Shown here in pieces: positions 15,301 to 24,801 of a DNA stretch of 56,462 nt. The stretch is from Alphaproteobacteria bacterium (GTDB lineage: Bacteria; Pseudomonadota; Alphaproteobacteria; Micropepsales; Micropepsaceae). Each line of letters opens with the position of its first letter. Position 1 is the first letter of the stretch. The stretch lies in contig WGNJ01000020.1 in NCBI GenBank assembly GCA_016124635.1, positions 1-56,462 of the forward strand, in the 5' to 3' direction. The translations under genes and the position numbers were made by a program. Under the pieces are notes generated by a model, which did no database searches, had not been told where the DNA came from, and was given only the letters and a program-made list of their open reading frames with translations.

Positions 15301-16239
15301 ATGTCGTCCGAACTTTCGTCGCCTCGTTTCCATAACGAAGAAGCCGCCTATGAGTTTGTGGAAAGCCACCTGTGGCCGAACGGCCCGGTGTGCCCGCACT
15401 GTGGAGAGGCTGGGGATCGCGTAGGCCGCCTTGAGGGCAAGTCGAGCCGCGCAGGCATGCGCAAGTGCTACGGCTGCCGGAAGGCTTTCACGGTCAAGAT
15501 CGGGACCATTTTCGAGTCGAGCCACTTGCCGCTGCATATGTGGCTTCAGGCGATATACCTGATGTGCTCCAGCAAGAAGGGCATTTCGACCCGCCAGCTT
15601 CAGCGCACGCTTGGTTGCGGAATGAAAACCGCGTGGCACCTCTCACACCGCATCCGCCACATGATGGACCCCGGCGACGGGATGCCGCCGATTGGCGGGG
15701 CTGGAAGGGTTGTGGAAGCTGACGAAACCTTCCTGACCAACTCGCCCAAGACCAAGAAGCGCCCCGGCTATCAGCACAAGGTTGCGGTGTTTAGCGTCGT
15801 TGAGCGTGGCGGTCGTACCAAGTCGTTCGTGCTGCCGAAGTCGCCCAATGCCTACGATATCAAGATCAGGCTGAACGATACGGTTGATCCGAAGTCGCGT
15901 CTCGTTACTGACGGCGCGCAGTACTACAAGGGCGCGCTTGTCGATCACGCAAGCGTCGATCACAGCGCTGAAGAATGGGTGCGCGGCGATGTGCATACGA
16001 ACACGCTGGAAGGCTTCTTCTCGGTGATGAAGCGCGGCATGGTTGGCGTCTATCAGAACGTGAAGGGCAAGCACCTGCACCGTTACGTTGCCGAGTTCGA
16101 CTTCCGCCAGAACACCCGCGAGAAGCTGGGTGTGAACGACAAGGAGCGGGCCGTGATCGCACTCAAGGGCGCGAAGGGCAAGCGGCTCACATACCGAACG
16201 ACTGACCGCGCTCCCAATTATGACGAAATTCCCTTCTAA
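15301..16239 (+). CDS. IS1595-family transposase
   Basis: A 312-residue transposase. An N-terminal zinc ribbon (CPHCGE about 34-39, then CYGC about 56-59) precedes the ISXO2-like DDE domain. Acidic motifs are VVEADETFL, VTDGAQYYKG and HTNTLEGFFSVMKRGMVGVY, the last containing the family's N/E motif. FHNEEAAYEFVESHLWPNGP is the typical N-terminal sequence. ATG 15301 lies 64 bp inside the left terminal repeat and follows an AAGGGG-containing leader. Full family length with no internal stop. Confidence 0.95.
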   Translation: MSSELSSPRFHNEEAAYEFVESHLWPNGPVCPHCGEAGDRVGRLEGKSSRAGMRKCYGCRKAFTVKIGTIFESSHLPLHMWLQAIYLMCSSKKGISTRQLQRTLGCGMKTAWHLSHRIRHMMDPGDGMPPIGGAGRVVEADETFLTNSPKTKKRPGYQHKVAVFSVVERGGRTKSFVLPKSPNAYDIKIRLNDTVDPKSRLVTDGAQYYKGALVDHASVDHSAEEWVRGDVHTNTLEGFFSVMKRGMVGVYQNVKGKHLHRYVAEFDFRQNTREKLGVNDKERAVIALKGAKGKRLTYRTTDRAPNYDEIPF

Positions 16240-16252
16240 GCCGTAGCGTGGT

Positions 16253-16426
16253 ATGGCTCGCGTCATGCCACGCAAAGCACCCACGAAGAAGCCCACGAAG
16301 CGCAAGCGCCACGATCCAGAACAATCGCGGCGTTTCATCGAGACGGCCAAGCAGATCGGCGTTGACGAGACGCCAGGGGCGTTCGAGAAGGCATTCAAGC
16401 GCGTGGTGAAACCGCCCAAGCGTTAG
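16253..16426 (+). CDS. Small basic IS passenger protein
   Basis: A 57-residue Lys/Arg-rich protein (MARVMPRKAPTKKPTKRKRH, then DPEQSRRFIETAKQIGVDET and PGAFEKAFKRVV). It begins 13 bp after the transposase stop; an in-frame ATG at 16265 is an alternative. Similar small proteins with the DPEQS.RF.E.A...GVDE pattern accompany alphaproteobacterial IS1595 elements. Its stop overlaps the stop of the convergent DUF3800 gene (TTAG). Function unknown, perhaps DNA binding. Confidence 0.7.
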   Translation: MARVMPRKAPTKKPTKRKRHDPEQSRRFIETAKQIGVDETPGAFEKAFKRVVKPPKR

Positions 16427-17250
16427 GCGGCAATGCGAGCCATCGCCACGCGTATGGCTTCCGCGTCGAATGTACCACCCCAATGGACGCTCATCTTTTG
16501 TCGGATGATGTGCATGGGGTGCCGCTCGTAAATGGTGAGTGGTGGCGGTTCGCCAAATTTTCCGTACTCACGATGCTGCCACTCTTGGTTCATCTCGTAT
16601 GCAAACAGGTCCGCTGCTTGGAGTGGGATGAGTTTGAGGTATGACGCAGTCGTGAAGGAGTTCAAATTCGCGCCCGGCGCTTCGCGCTTGTATGCATCCC
16701 AAATCTCTCGGATATGCTCCTTAAATTCTTCTTGCTCTGAGTAGACTAGCGCGACGGGAGCGCCGCTGCCATGCGTTTGTGACCAAGAGGCTATCCGCAT
16801 CGCAACTTCTGAGAACGCCAAGTAGATGGGCTCAGGGAACGACTCGCGGAATTTTGGGGATACGGTCTGATCCCAATCCTCGTTCACCACGGCAGACCAC
16901 ACGGGTAAAAGCTCCTCCGTGTCTGCGATTACGTGAGCCAACCGCTTAACAAGCGCAAGACGGATGGGCTGCGGGATGCTTTCAAAGTGACCCTCGCCAG
17001 TTTGGCAATCGTATGAGCGGAAGGCTGCAGCACCGCCGCAGTCAGCCAGCGCGTTCGACCACCGTACCTCCAAAGATTGCCACGCAGCCAATGAACCGAT
17101 GAACCCGCCAATCGCCGTGATAGGCGAGGCGCTATGTGTGCCGCTTTCGTCGAGGAAGACCCTGAACAAGGCGAATGCTTTCCACGGGTCCGCCAGGCGA
17201 TGCACGACGCTCGCCAAATCAGCAATCCCGATGTGGTCCAGGTCATACAT
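16423..17250 (-). CDS. DUF3800-domain protein, IS passenger
   Basis: A 275-residue protein with the DUF3800 (PF12686) signature: FLDESGTH near residue 32, an Asp/Ser start of an RNase H-like fold, and LQAADLFAYEMNQEW near the C-terminus with a conserved Asp. DUF3800 proteins are often carried on mobile elements and near defence genes; a nuclease role is suspected but unproven. The gene lies wholly inside the IS1595 element, convergent with the transposase, its start 33 bp from the right end. Codon use is less GC-biased than the neighbouring core genes, as expected for cargo. Confidence 0.8.
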   Translation of the reverse strand: MYDLDHIGIADLASVVHRLADPWKAFALFRVFLDESGTHSASPITAIGGFIGSLAAWQSLEVRWSNALADCGGAAAFRSYDCQTGEGHFESIPQPIRLALVKRLAHVIADTEELLPVWSAVVNEDWDQTVSPKFRESFPEPIYLAFSEVAMRIASWSQTHGSGAPVALVYSEQEEFKEHIREIWDAYKREAPGANLNSFTTASYLKLIPLQAADLFAYEMNQEWQHREYGKFGEPPPLTIYERHPMHIIRQKMSVHWGGTFDAEAIRVAMARIAA

Positions 17251-17283
17251 CTATGGCCTGGGGTCGCCAAGTGAAACGTCGGG

Positions 17284-17291
17284 CTTGCGTG
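17284..17291. repeat. Target-site duplication, right copy (CTTGCGTG)
   Basis: Matches 15229-15236 exactly. The joined pre-insertion site would read CTTGCGTGACGCATTTTT, a short hairpin with a T run. Confidence 0.8.
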
Positions 17292-17771
17292 ACGCATTTT
17301 TCCGCGGCGTTCAGCCGTTGTGCGAATGTGCGAGCTTCACAAACATCATCGCGAGCCTTGAAGCCCCGCGCCCGCTGTGCATACACATGTGTGAGGATGT
17401 GTAGCGGATAAAATCGCGGATCTCCGCCAATGTAGCGGATAGACGGGGGGTACGCAGACTCCGGCTTCTCCCTCCCCCTTGTGGGGAGGGATCAAGGGTG
17501 GGGGTACAAAACGTCGATGCAGGTGCTTGCTTCTGTTTGAGCGGACGGCGCTTCAGCGGACCCCCGCCCAAGCGCCGCCAAAGCGAGCAAGCTCGCTGCG
17601 GCGCTATCCCTCCCCACAAGGGGGAGGGAGTCTAACCTCTGATCGCTGACTGCTGTTCGCTGGTGACTGAACCCGAAGCGAGCAAGCTCGCTGCGGCGCT
17701 ATACCTCCCCACAAAGGAGGGAGTCTGATCACTGATCTCTGGTCACTGACGACTGATCACTGGTGACTGGA
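17292..17771. other. Intergenic repeats between the IS element and ferredoxin gene
   Basis: No gene. It contains a 70-bp repeat shared with 44131-44200, a CCCCTTGTGGGGAGGGATCA repeat (about 17471), two copies of AAGCGAGCAAGCTCGCTGCG (17581 and 17676) each followed by a CTCCCCACAA hairpin arm, and TGATCACTG/GGTGACTG stutters at 17637-17772. Confidence 0.7.
17374..17444 (-). repeat. 70-bp interspersed repeat, copy A
   Basis: The reverse complement of this stretch matches 44131-44200 over about 70 bp with few differences. Shared words include ATCCGCTACATTGGCGGA, TTTTATCCGCTACA and GTGTATGCACAG. Confidence 0.75.
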
Positions 17772-18116
<345 letters not shown>

Positions 18117-18149
18117 CTACGGGCGAGTTACAGGCGGCGGCGACAGGGT

Positions 18150-19364
18150 TCAAGCCCCCATCTCTTTCATAGGAATGGCGCGGTCCGCAAGACGCTCGGG
18201 CGCGACCTTCGCGCGCGCCGCGATCAGCCTGCGGCCCATCATGTATTCGGGCGCCGCGTTGACGGCCTCGACGCCCACGATGGCCCCGTCCCTGAGGCGG
18301 AAAACGGCAAACGAACGCGCGGCCGGATCGCCGCGCAGGACGAGCTGATCCTGCGCGCTCGCAAGCCCCGCGATCTGGAGCTTGAGGTCGTATTGATCCG
18401 ACCAGAACCACGGAACGTCGGTGTATGGCTTTGATTTACCGCAAATCGCCATCGCCGCGTGCTTGGATTGGTCGATCGCGTTCTGCACCGACTCGAGCCT
18501 CGCGCGGTTGGTCGGCGAGTGCATGCAGGGCAGGTCGGCGCAGTCGCCGACGGCATAGATCGCGGGGTCGCTCGTGTGGCCGAACTCGTCGACGACGATG
18601 CCGTTCTCGACCTTGAGGCCGGCCTCCTTGGCGAGCTCGACGTTGGGCAGGATGCCGACGCCGGCGATCACGACGTCCGCCTCGATGTCGCCGGCCGAGG
18701 AGTGGACCACGAGCGCCTGGCCGCGCGTCTCGATGCCGTCGACCTTGGCGCCGGTGTGGATGACGACGCCGTGCTTCTTGTGCTCGGCTTCGTAGAACTC
18801 GGAGATCTGCGGCGCCGCGGTGCGCATCATCACCCGCGGCATCGCCTCGAGCACCGTGACGCTCGCGCCGCGCTTCTTGGCGACGGCCGCGACCTCGAGC
18901 CCGATATAGCCGGCGCCGATGATGACGAACCTGGCGCCTTCTTTGAGGAAGGGTTGCAGCTGTTTGACGTCGTCGATGCCGCGCAGATATTTGATGCCGG
19001 GCACGTCCTTGCCGTCGGCGGTCAGGTGGCGCACGCGCGAGCCGGTCGCCATCACCAGCGTGTCGTACGGCACCTCGCCCTTCGTCGTGTGCACGACCTT
19101 GGCGCCGCGGTCGATACGCGTGGCGCGCACGCCGAGCATCAAGGCGGCCTTTGCCTCCGTGTAGAACTCGGCGGGGCGGATATAGAGCCGCTCATAGGCA
19201 AGCTCGCCGGCCAGATAGGCCTTCGATAGCGGCGGCCGCTGATAGGGCAGATAGGGTTCCTCGCCGATGACGGTGAGCGTGCCCTCGAAGCCCTCGCTTC
19301 GCAGGCTCTGCACCATCTGCGCCGCCGCCTGCCCGGCACCCACGATGACAACGGATTGGCTCAT
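18150..19364 (-). CDS. FAD-dependent ferredoxin reductase
   Basis: A 404-residue flavoprotein of the rhodocoxin/putidaredoxin reductase type. The FAD-binding start is MSQSVVIVGAGQAAAQMVQS, the NAD-binding motif FVIIGAGYIGLEVAAVA lies near the middle, and the second FAD motif is IYAVGDCADLP. ATG 19364 is chosen because it opens directly on the dinucleotide fold; the frame extends 92 codons upstream into the divergent tsaE but has no family signal there. It pairs with the ferredoxin gene downstream. Divergent from tsaE with a 94-bp gap that must contain both promoters. Confidence 0.92.
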   Translation of the reverse strand: MSQSVVIVGAGQAAAQMVQSLRSEGFEGTLTVIGEEPYLPYQRPPLSKAYLAGELAYERLYIRPAEFYTEAKAALMLGVRATRIDRGAKVVHTTKGEVPYDTLVMATGSRVRHLTADGKDVPGIKYLRGIDDVKQLQPFLKEGARFVIIGAGYIGLEVAAVAKKRGASVTVLEAMPRVMMRTAAPQISEFYEAEHKKHGVVIHTGAKVDGIETRGQALVVHSSAGDIEADVVIAGVGILPNVELAKEAGLKVENGIVVDEFGHTSDPAIYAVGDCADLPCMHSPTNRARLESVQNAIDQSKHAAMAICGKSKPYTDVPWFWSDQYDLKLQIAGLASAQDQLVLRGDPAARSFAVFRLRDGAIVGVEAVNAAPEYMMGRRLIAARAKVAPERLADRAIPMKEMGA

Positions 19365-19458
19365 GTCTTGGCGCCCGTTCGTTGGATCAAGGCCCGTGGG
19401 GTTAGCACGGGGGCGGGCCCGTTGCGAGGGGTGCCGCGCGCGGGTACAAGGGCGCCCG

Positions 19459-19950
19459 ATGTTAGCTCGCATGGCTGATTCACGCGCATCGAAGCCACTG
19501 TCGCTCGTCTTCGATGACGAGGCCGCGACTGCGCGCTTCGGCGCGAAGTTGGCGGCGGTTTTGCGCCCCGGCGACGTCGTCGCCTTGAGCGGCGGCCTCG
19601 GCAGCGGCAAGACCGCGCTCGCGCGCGCCGTCGTGCGCACGTTTCAGCCGGACGAAGAGGTGCCGAGCCCGACCTTCACGTTGGTGCAGACCTACGCCGC
19701 GCCACGATTCCAAATCTGGCACGTCGATCTCTATCGGCTCAACGCCGCCCGCGAAGTGCAGGAGCTGGGCCTCGACGAAGCCATCGACGAAGGTGGCGTG
19801 CTGCTGATCGAATGGCCCGAGCGCGCGGGAGCGTGGCTGCCCGGCGACCGCCTCGACATCGCTCTCTCCATCGGTGCCGGGGCCAGCGTGCGCCGCGCTG
19901 AGATCACGGCCTATGGCAATTGGGTCCCGCGCCTGGACGCGCTGAGATGA
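19459..19950 (+). CDS. tsaE: tRNA t6A biosynthesis ATPase TsaE
   Basis: A 163-residue P-loop ATPase that works with TsaB/TsaD to make N6-threonylcarbamoyladenosine at position 37 of tRNAs. Walker A is GGLGSGKTALARA, followed by the family motifs VPSPTFTLVQTY, HVDLYRL, and LIEWPER. ATG 19459 follows AAGGG by 7 nt; ATG 19471 is an alternative. The stop overlaps the amgK start as ATGA, so translation is coupled. First gene of the tsaE-amgK-murU-addB-addA unit. Confidence 0.93.
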   Translation: MLARMADSRASKPLSLVFDDEAATARFGAKLAAVLRPGDVVALSGGLGSGKTALARAVVRTFQPDEEVPSPTFTLVQTYAAPRFQIWHVDLYRLNAAREVQELGLDEAIDEGGVLLIEWPERAGAWLPGDRLDIALSIGAGASVRRAEITAYGNWVPRLDALR

Positions 19951-21065
19951 GCGAGCGCAAAGCCGCGATCGACGCCTTCCTGCACAAGAGCGGCTGGGGC
20001 AACGCCGAGCGTCATCCGCTGCCCGGCGACGCTTCGACCCGCCGCTACATCCGCATCGTCGACCGCGACCGCACCGCGATGCTGATGGACCAGCCGCAAG
20101 GCGCGGAGACCGCCGCCTGTCCACCGGACGCGAGCGAGCAGGAACGCCGCGTTCTCGGCTACAACGCCGTTGCAAGATTGGCCGGCCCCGATACCCGCCG
20201 CTTCGCGGGCCTCGCCACGCATCTGAAACGGCAGGGCCTGAGCGCACCCGAAATCATCGCCCACGACTACGACGAAGGCTTCCTCCTGATCGAAGATTTC
20301 GGCGACGGCCGCTTCGCCGATCTCATGGCCGGCGGATATGCGGAGCAGCCGTTTTATGAAAACGCCATCGATGCGTTGATCCACCTTCATCAATCGGCGG
20401 CGCCGGCGGCGCTTGAGGTGCCGGGCGCCAACGCGCTTCCGTTGCTCGCGTATGACGCGATGGCGATGGAGATCGAAGTCGATCTATTGGCCGACTGGTT
20501 CTATCCCGCCGCCAGCGGGCGTAAGATGAGCACCGATCAGCGCGCGGAGTATCTGGCGCTTTGGCGCACCGCGTTTGCGAAGCTCGACCTGTCGAAGCCG
20601 GTGCTGGTCCTGCGCGACTATCACGCTGAGAACCTGATGTGGCTCGACGACCGCGCCGGCGTCGCGCGGTCTGGCCTTCTCGATTTTCAGGACGCGCTCG
20701 CAGGCTCGCCTGCCTACGACGTCGTTTCCTTGATCGAGGACGCGCGCCGCGAAGTATCGCCCGAGCTCGCGAGCCAGATGGCGGCGCGTTACGTCGCCGG
20801 CCGCAAGACGCGCGATGCATCATTCGATGTTGATCAATTCAAGCTCGCCGCGGCACTGCTTGCCGCGCAACGCAACACCAAGATCGTTGGTATCTTCTCC
20901 AGGCTCTGGAAGCGCGATGGCAAGCCGCGCTACACGAGCTACCTGCCGCGCATGTGGCGCTACCTGGATCGCGATTTGCAGCATCCCGAGTTGAGCGCGC
21001 TAAAAAGTTGGTTCGATCGCAGCGTACCGCGCGACTGGCGCGGCGCACTGACGGGTGAGGCTTGA
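19947..21065 (+). CDS. amgK: N-acetylmuramate/N-acetylglucosamine kinase AmgK
   Basis: A 372-residue aminoglycoside-phosphotransferase-fold kinase that phosphorylates MurNAc or GlcNAc at C1 in the anabolic cell-wall recycling route. The catalytic loop is LRDYHAENLMWLDD and the metal-binding Asp lies in GLLDFQDALAGSPAYD. The N-terminal nucleotide-binding lobe includes PLPGDASTRRYIRI. It starts inside the tsaE stop codon. The next gene is a nucleotidyltransferase of the MurU type, and the AmgK-MurU pairing strengthens both calls. Confidence 0.87.
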   Translation: MSERKAAIDAFLHKSGWGNAERHPLPGDASTRRYIRIVDRDRTAMLMDQPQGAETAACPPDASEQERRVLGYNAVARLAGPDTRRFAGLATHLKRQGLSAPEIIAHDYDEGFLLIEDFGDGRFADLMAGGYAEQPFYENAIDALIHLHQSAAPAALEVPGANALPLLAYDAMAMEIEVDLLADWFYPAASGRKMSTDQRAEYLALWRTAFAKLDLSKPVLVLRDYHAENLMWLDDRAGVARSGLLDFQDALAGSPAYDVVSLIEDARREVSPELASQMAARYVAGRKTRDASFDVDQFKLAAALLAAQRNTKIVGIFSRLWKRDGKPRYTSYLPRMWRYLDRDLQHPELSALKSWFDRSVPRDWRGALTGEA

Positions 21066-21069
21066 GATC

Positions 21070-21795
21070 ATGACGAAATTCACCCGCGGAATGATCATGG
21101 CGGCGGGTCTTGGGGTGCGCATGCGCCCGCTGACCGACGATCGCCCGAAGCCGTTGATCGAAGTCGGCGGCAAGACGCTGCTCGATCATGCCATCGACCG
21201 CTTCAAGGACGCGGGCGTCAAGATGATCGTCGTCAATGTGCACTACAAAGGCGAGATGGTCATTGCGCACTTGAAGAAACGCAAGGACGTGGACATCCGC
21301 ATCCAAGACGAAAGGGACAAGCTTCTCGATACCGGCGGCGCGTTGAAGAAGGCGCTGCCCAATTTCAGCAACGAGCCGTTCCTGACCTACAACAGCGACT
21401 CGATCTGGCTTGAAGGCATGGGCTCCAACCTTGGGCGCATGATCCGCCGCTGGAACGATGCCGAGATGGATTGCCTGATGCTCCTCGCGCCGACGTTCAA
21501 TTCGATCGGCTACGAGGATCGCGGCGACTTCACGATGGACGCCAACGGCCGCCTGGCGCGGCGCGAACAGCAGCGTGTCGCGCCGTTCGCGTGGCCCGGC
21601 GTACAGATCATCCATCCGCGCCTCATCGCCAAGGGCCCCGGCGAAGTTTTCTCCACGAATCGCCTCTGGGACATGGCGATCGAGGAAGGCAGGCTTTTCG
21701 GCGTGCGGATGGAGGGCACTTGGATGCACATCGGCACGCCGGCGGCCCGCACCGAGGCGGAAGAATTTTTGCGCGGCCTGCACGCTGTCGCCTAA
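21070..21795 (+). CDS. murU: MurNAc-1-phosphate uridylyltransferase MurU
   Basis: A 241-residue nucleotidyltransferase. The signature MAAGLGVRMRPLTDDRPKPL (GxGxRxxPxTxxxPKP) lies at the N-terminus, with the sugar/metal segments YNSDSIWLEG and TWMHIGTP. In cell-wall recycling it makes UDP-MurNAc from the AmgK product, bypassing fosfomycin-sensitive de novo synthesis. ATG 21070 begins 4 bp after amgK; a GTGAGG ribosome site lies within the amgK end. A mannose-1-phosphate guanylyltransferase is the main alternative by sequence, but the neighbour favours MurU. Confidence 0.87.
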   Translation: MTKFTRGMIMAAGLGVRMRPLTDDRPKPLIEVGGKTLLDHAIDRFKDAGVKMIVVNVHYKGEMVIAHLKKRKDVDIRIQDERDKLLDTGGALKKALPNFSNEPFLTYNSDSIWLEGMGSNLGRMIRRWNDAEMDCLMLLAPTFNSIGYEDRGDFTMDANGRLARREQQRVAPFAWPGVQIIHPRLIAKGPGEVFSTNRLWDMAIEEGRLFGVRMEGTWMHIGTPAARTEAEEFLRGLHAVA

Positions 21796-21804
21796 TCTGG
21801 CGCC

Positions 21805-24801
21805 ATGGCGCGCCAGCTGAATCTCTTCACGATCCCACCCGGCGCCGCGTTTGCGGACGAACTCGCGCGCGGTGCGATCGCGCGCTTCGCCGACGAAAGC
21901 GACCCGCTCGCGCTCTCCCGTCTGCTCGTTCTCGTGCCGACGCGGCGCGCCATCGGCGCCGTCAGCGAAGCCTTTGCCCGCGTCAGCCGCGCCGGAGTCA
22001 CGGTGCTGCCTCGCGTACGCGCCCTCGGCGATTGGGACGACGATCCGGATCTCGTCGGCGAGAGCGAAGATTTCCCGGGTGAAACGCCCGATCTGCCGCC
22101 GCCGATTTCGCCGCTACGCCGTGAACTGCTTCTTGCCAAGCTGATCCATCGTTGGTCGCAACGCACGGAAGCAACCGAAGGGCAACGTTCCTATGGCACG
22201 CCGCCGGCGCTTGCGTTGGTGCTCGCGCGCGACCTCGCGCGCCTGCTCGATCAGGCCGCCGCCGAAGGCCTCGATTGGCAGCGCCTCAGCGATCTCGTGC
22301 CTGACGATTATTCCAAGCATTGGGACCTGACACTCAATTTTCTCAAGATCGTTACGGAGAACTGGCCGTTGCTCTTGGAAGGCGAGGGCAAGAGCGATCC
22401 CGTAATTCACCGCGACGCAGCCTTGCGCAAAGCGGCCGCGCTTTGGTCCACGAAGCCACCGCCTCATCCCGTGATCGCTGCAGGTTCGACCGGTAGCGTG
22501 CCCGCGACGGCGACGTTGCTGAAGGCGATAGCAGGACTTCAGCAAGGTGCGGTCGTGTTGCCTGGCATCGATCTCGCCACGCCGGACGCGGAATGGGAAA
22601 CGCTCCCGCCCGGTCACCCCCAACACGGTATGCGCGACCTCATCACCAAGTTCGGCGCGACGCGGCGCGACGTGCAAGCATGGACGGATGCACCTGGAAA
22701 CGCGCCGCGCGCGGCACTCTTGCGCGAAGCGCTTCGGCCTGCCGAAGCAACGGCAGAATGGCGTGCCGTAATTGCCGAGCACAAAGCCACGCTGACGGCG
22801 GGCCTTGAGGGCCTGAAGACCGTCAGCACGCGAACGCCGGCGGAAGAAGCGCAAGTCATTGCACTCGCCCTACGCCGCGTTGCCGACACGCCGAAGATGA
22901 CCGCCGCGTTGGTGACGCCAAATCGAGTGCTCGCGCGGCGCGTCGCAGCCGAGTTGAAGCGCTGGGATATCGACATCGACGACTCGGCCGGCATGCCGTT
23001 GTCGAAAAGCGTGCCCGGCCGCTTTCTCTCGCTCATTGCCGAAGTCGCGGCCGAACGTCTCGCGCCGGTGCCGCTACTCGCACTGCTCAAGCATCCGCTC
23101 ACGACGCTCGGTTATAGTGAGCGCGGCGATCTCAGATCGCTCGCCGAGAAGTTCGAGAAAAAGGTTCTCCGCGGGCCTCGCCCGTCGCCGGGTTTCTCCG
23201 GTCTTCGGGACGCGTTCGACGATTTCGACAGGCGCGCGTTCGGAGAGCTCGTCGACGAGTTGGAAACGGGCCTCGGAGACTTTGCGTCCGACGATGCGCA
23301 CGAAGAGTTGTCGCTCGAAACGCTGATCGAGCGCCATCGCGGAGCGGCGGAGCGCATTGCAGTGGCAACGCGTGGCGAGGATTCGATCTGGGATCATGAT
23401 GCCGGCCGCGTCGCGGCGGACCTTTTTTCATCGCTTGCGACGGCGGCGCCCGGATGCGGCATCGAAATATCGCGGCGGGACTATGTCGACTTCATCCGCG
23501 CCATCATGGATCAAGCCTCCGTTCGCCCACGCTTCGGCCGTCATCCAAGGTTGCACATCTGGGGGCCGCTCGAGGCGCGCTTGCAGCAATCCGATCTGAC
23601 GATTCTCGGTGGTCTCAACGAAGGCGCCTGGCCGCCTCTCGCTGATCCCGGGCCGTGGCTCAATCGCCCGATGCGCAAGACGCTAGAGCTAAGTCAGCCG
23701 GAGCGCCGTGTCGGTTTGTCGGCGCACGACTTCGCACAGGCCGCCTGCGCCAAACAAACGCTTCTGACGCGAAGTGAAAAGGACAGCGGCTCACCCACGA
23801 CGGCGTCCCGTTGGTTGACGCGTCTTGCGATCGTGGCTGACGGTGCGGGACTCCGTGAGAAGCTGGGCGACGAGGAGCTTGTCGGTATCGCGCGCCGCAT
23901 CGATCGTCCGGCGCAAGAACGGCCCATCGCGCCGCCGCGTCCCACACCACCGCTTGCTGCGCGTCCGCGCGATCTCTGGGTGACGGACATCGAGCGCTGG
24001 ATTCGCGATCCCTATGCGCTCTACGCACGCTCGATTCTGAAGCTCAAAAAGCTTGATCCGCTCGACGACACCCCGGCGGCGGCGGAGCGTGGCATGGTCA
24101 TCCACGACGCGCTCGACGATTTCACCAAGCTGTTCCCGGGCGAGCTCCCCGAAGGCGATATTCCCTACAACGTGCTTCTCGAAGAAGGGCGCAAAGCGTT
24201 CGGCAAGATGCTCTCGCGTCCCGGTGTCGCCGCGTTCTGGTGGCCGCGCTTCGAGCGCATGGCGCGTTGGCTGATCGCTTTCGAGCGTGAGCGGCGGTCG
24301 GAAGGCGCAACTGTCGCCAGCGAATTGCAAGGCGAGTACGATCTCGCCAGCCAGAACTTCAAGCTGCGCGCGCGCGCCGACCGCATCGACCTGTGGCCCG
24401 ACGGCACGGCCTCGATCATCGACTACAAGACTGGCCAGGCACCGACCTCGAAACAAGTCGTCACCAACCTTGCGCCGCAGATTCCTCTTGAAGCGGCAAT
24501 CGCGCTCGCCGGAGGTTTCCCCGATCGCCGTCCGGCGTCGATCCGCGAGATGCTGATCATCCAGCTCAAGGGCGACACGGCCGGCGGCAAAGCGATTCCG
24601 ATCAAGCCGGACAATGAGACGCTCGATGAGGTCGCGACCAAAGCGATCTCCGGTCTCAGCCGCCTGATCAAATCTTACGACGACCCGACGATGCCGTACC
24701 TCGCCCGTCTTCGTGTGCTGCTGCAATTCGCGCGCATCGAGGGCGATTACGATCACCTCGCGCGGATCAAAGAATGGTCCTCGGGAGACGACGATGCTTG
24801 A
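21805..24801 (+). CDS. addB: AddB double-strand break repair subunit
   Basis: A 998-residue protein of the alphaproteobacterial AddB type, partner of AddA in the helicase-nuclease that resects DNA ends for RecA. The N-terminal part has LSRLLVLVPTRRAIGAV, the middle the inactivated helicase-like region (SDLTILGGLNEGAWPPLADP) and the C-terminus a PD-(D/E)XK nuclease with RADRIDLWPDGTASIIDYKT (about residue 855-875). The start is 9 bp after murU. Its end overlaps addA by 8 bp. Confidence 0.95.
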   Translation: MARQLNLFTIPPGAAFADELARGAIARFADESDPLALSRLLVLVPTRRAIGAVSEAFARVSRAGVTVLPRVRALGDWDDDPDLVGESEDFPGETPDLPPPISPLRRELLLAKLIHRWSQRTEATEGQRSYGTPPALALVLARDLARLLDQAAAEGLDWQRLSDLVPDDYSKHWDLTLNFLKIVTENWPLLLEGEGKSDPVIHRDAALRKAAALWSTKPPPHPVIAAGSTGSVPATATLLKAIAGLQQGAVVLPGIDLATPDAEWETLPPGHPQHGMRDLITKFGATRRDVQAWTDAPGNAPRAALLREALRPAEATAEWRAVIAEHKATLTAGLEGLKTVSTRTPAEEAQVIALALRRVADTPKMTAALVTPNRVLARRVAAELKRWDIDIDDSAGMPLSKSVPGRFLSLIAEVAAERLAPVPLLALLKHPLTTLGYSERGDLRSLAEKFEKKVLRGPRPSPGFSGLRDAFDDFDRRAFGELVDELETGLGDFASDDAHEELSLETLIERHRGAAERIAVATRGEDSIWDHDAGRVAADLFSSLATAAPGCGIEISRRDYVDFIRAIMDQASVRPRFGRHPRLHIWGPLEARLQQSDLTILGGLNEGAWPPLADPGPWLNRPMRKTLELSQPERRVGLSAHDFAQAACAKQTLLTRSEKDSGSPTTASRWLTRLAIVADGAGLREKLGDEELVGIARRIDRPAQERPIAPPRPTPPLAARPRDLWVTDIERWIRDPYALYARSILKLKKLDPLDDTPAAAERGMVIHDALDDFTKLFPGELPEGDIPYNVLLEEGRKAFGKMLSRPGVAAFWWPRFERMARWLIAFERERRSEGATVASELQGEYDLASQNFKLRARADRIDLWPDGTASIIDYKTGQAPTSKQVVTNLAPQIPLEAAIALAGGFPDRRPASIREMLIIQLKGDTAGGKAIPIKPDNETLDEVATKAISGLSRLIKSYDDPTMPYLARLRVLLQFARIEGDYDHLARIKEWSSGDDDA

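Larger units (their letters stand above)
15237..17283. mobile_element. Complete IS1595-family element with passenger genes
   Basis: A 2,047-bp element bounded by imperfect terminal inverted repeats. Left is GGCGACGCTTCACTTGACAA then CCCCA; the right end, read inward on the minus strand, is CCCGACGTTTCACTTGGCGA then CCCCA. It is flanked by an identical 8-bp direct repeat CTTGCGTG. It carries a DDE transposase, a small basic protein and a convergent DUF3800 gene. The transposase frame is intact, so the element may still be active or recently moved. Confidence 0.88.

Noticed and set aside
17311..17619. 102-codon leftward frame between IS and ferredoxin
   Set aside because: It consists of intergenic repeats (DPSPQGGG-type translation) and has no domain.
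17465..17730. Possible CRISPR array from closely spaced repeats
   Set aside because: Repeats are palindromic intergenic types in mixed orientation with unequal spacing; no unit of constant length with unique spacers and no cas genes.
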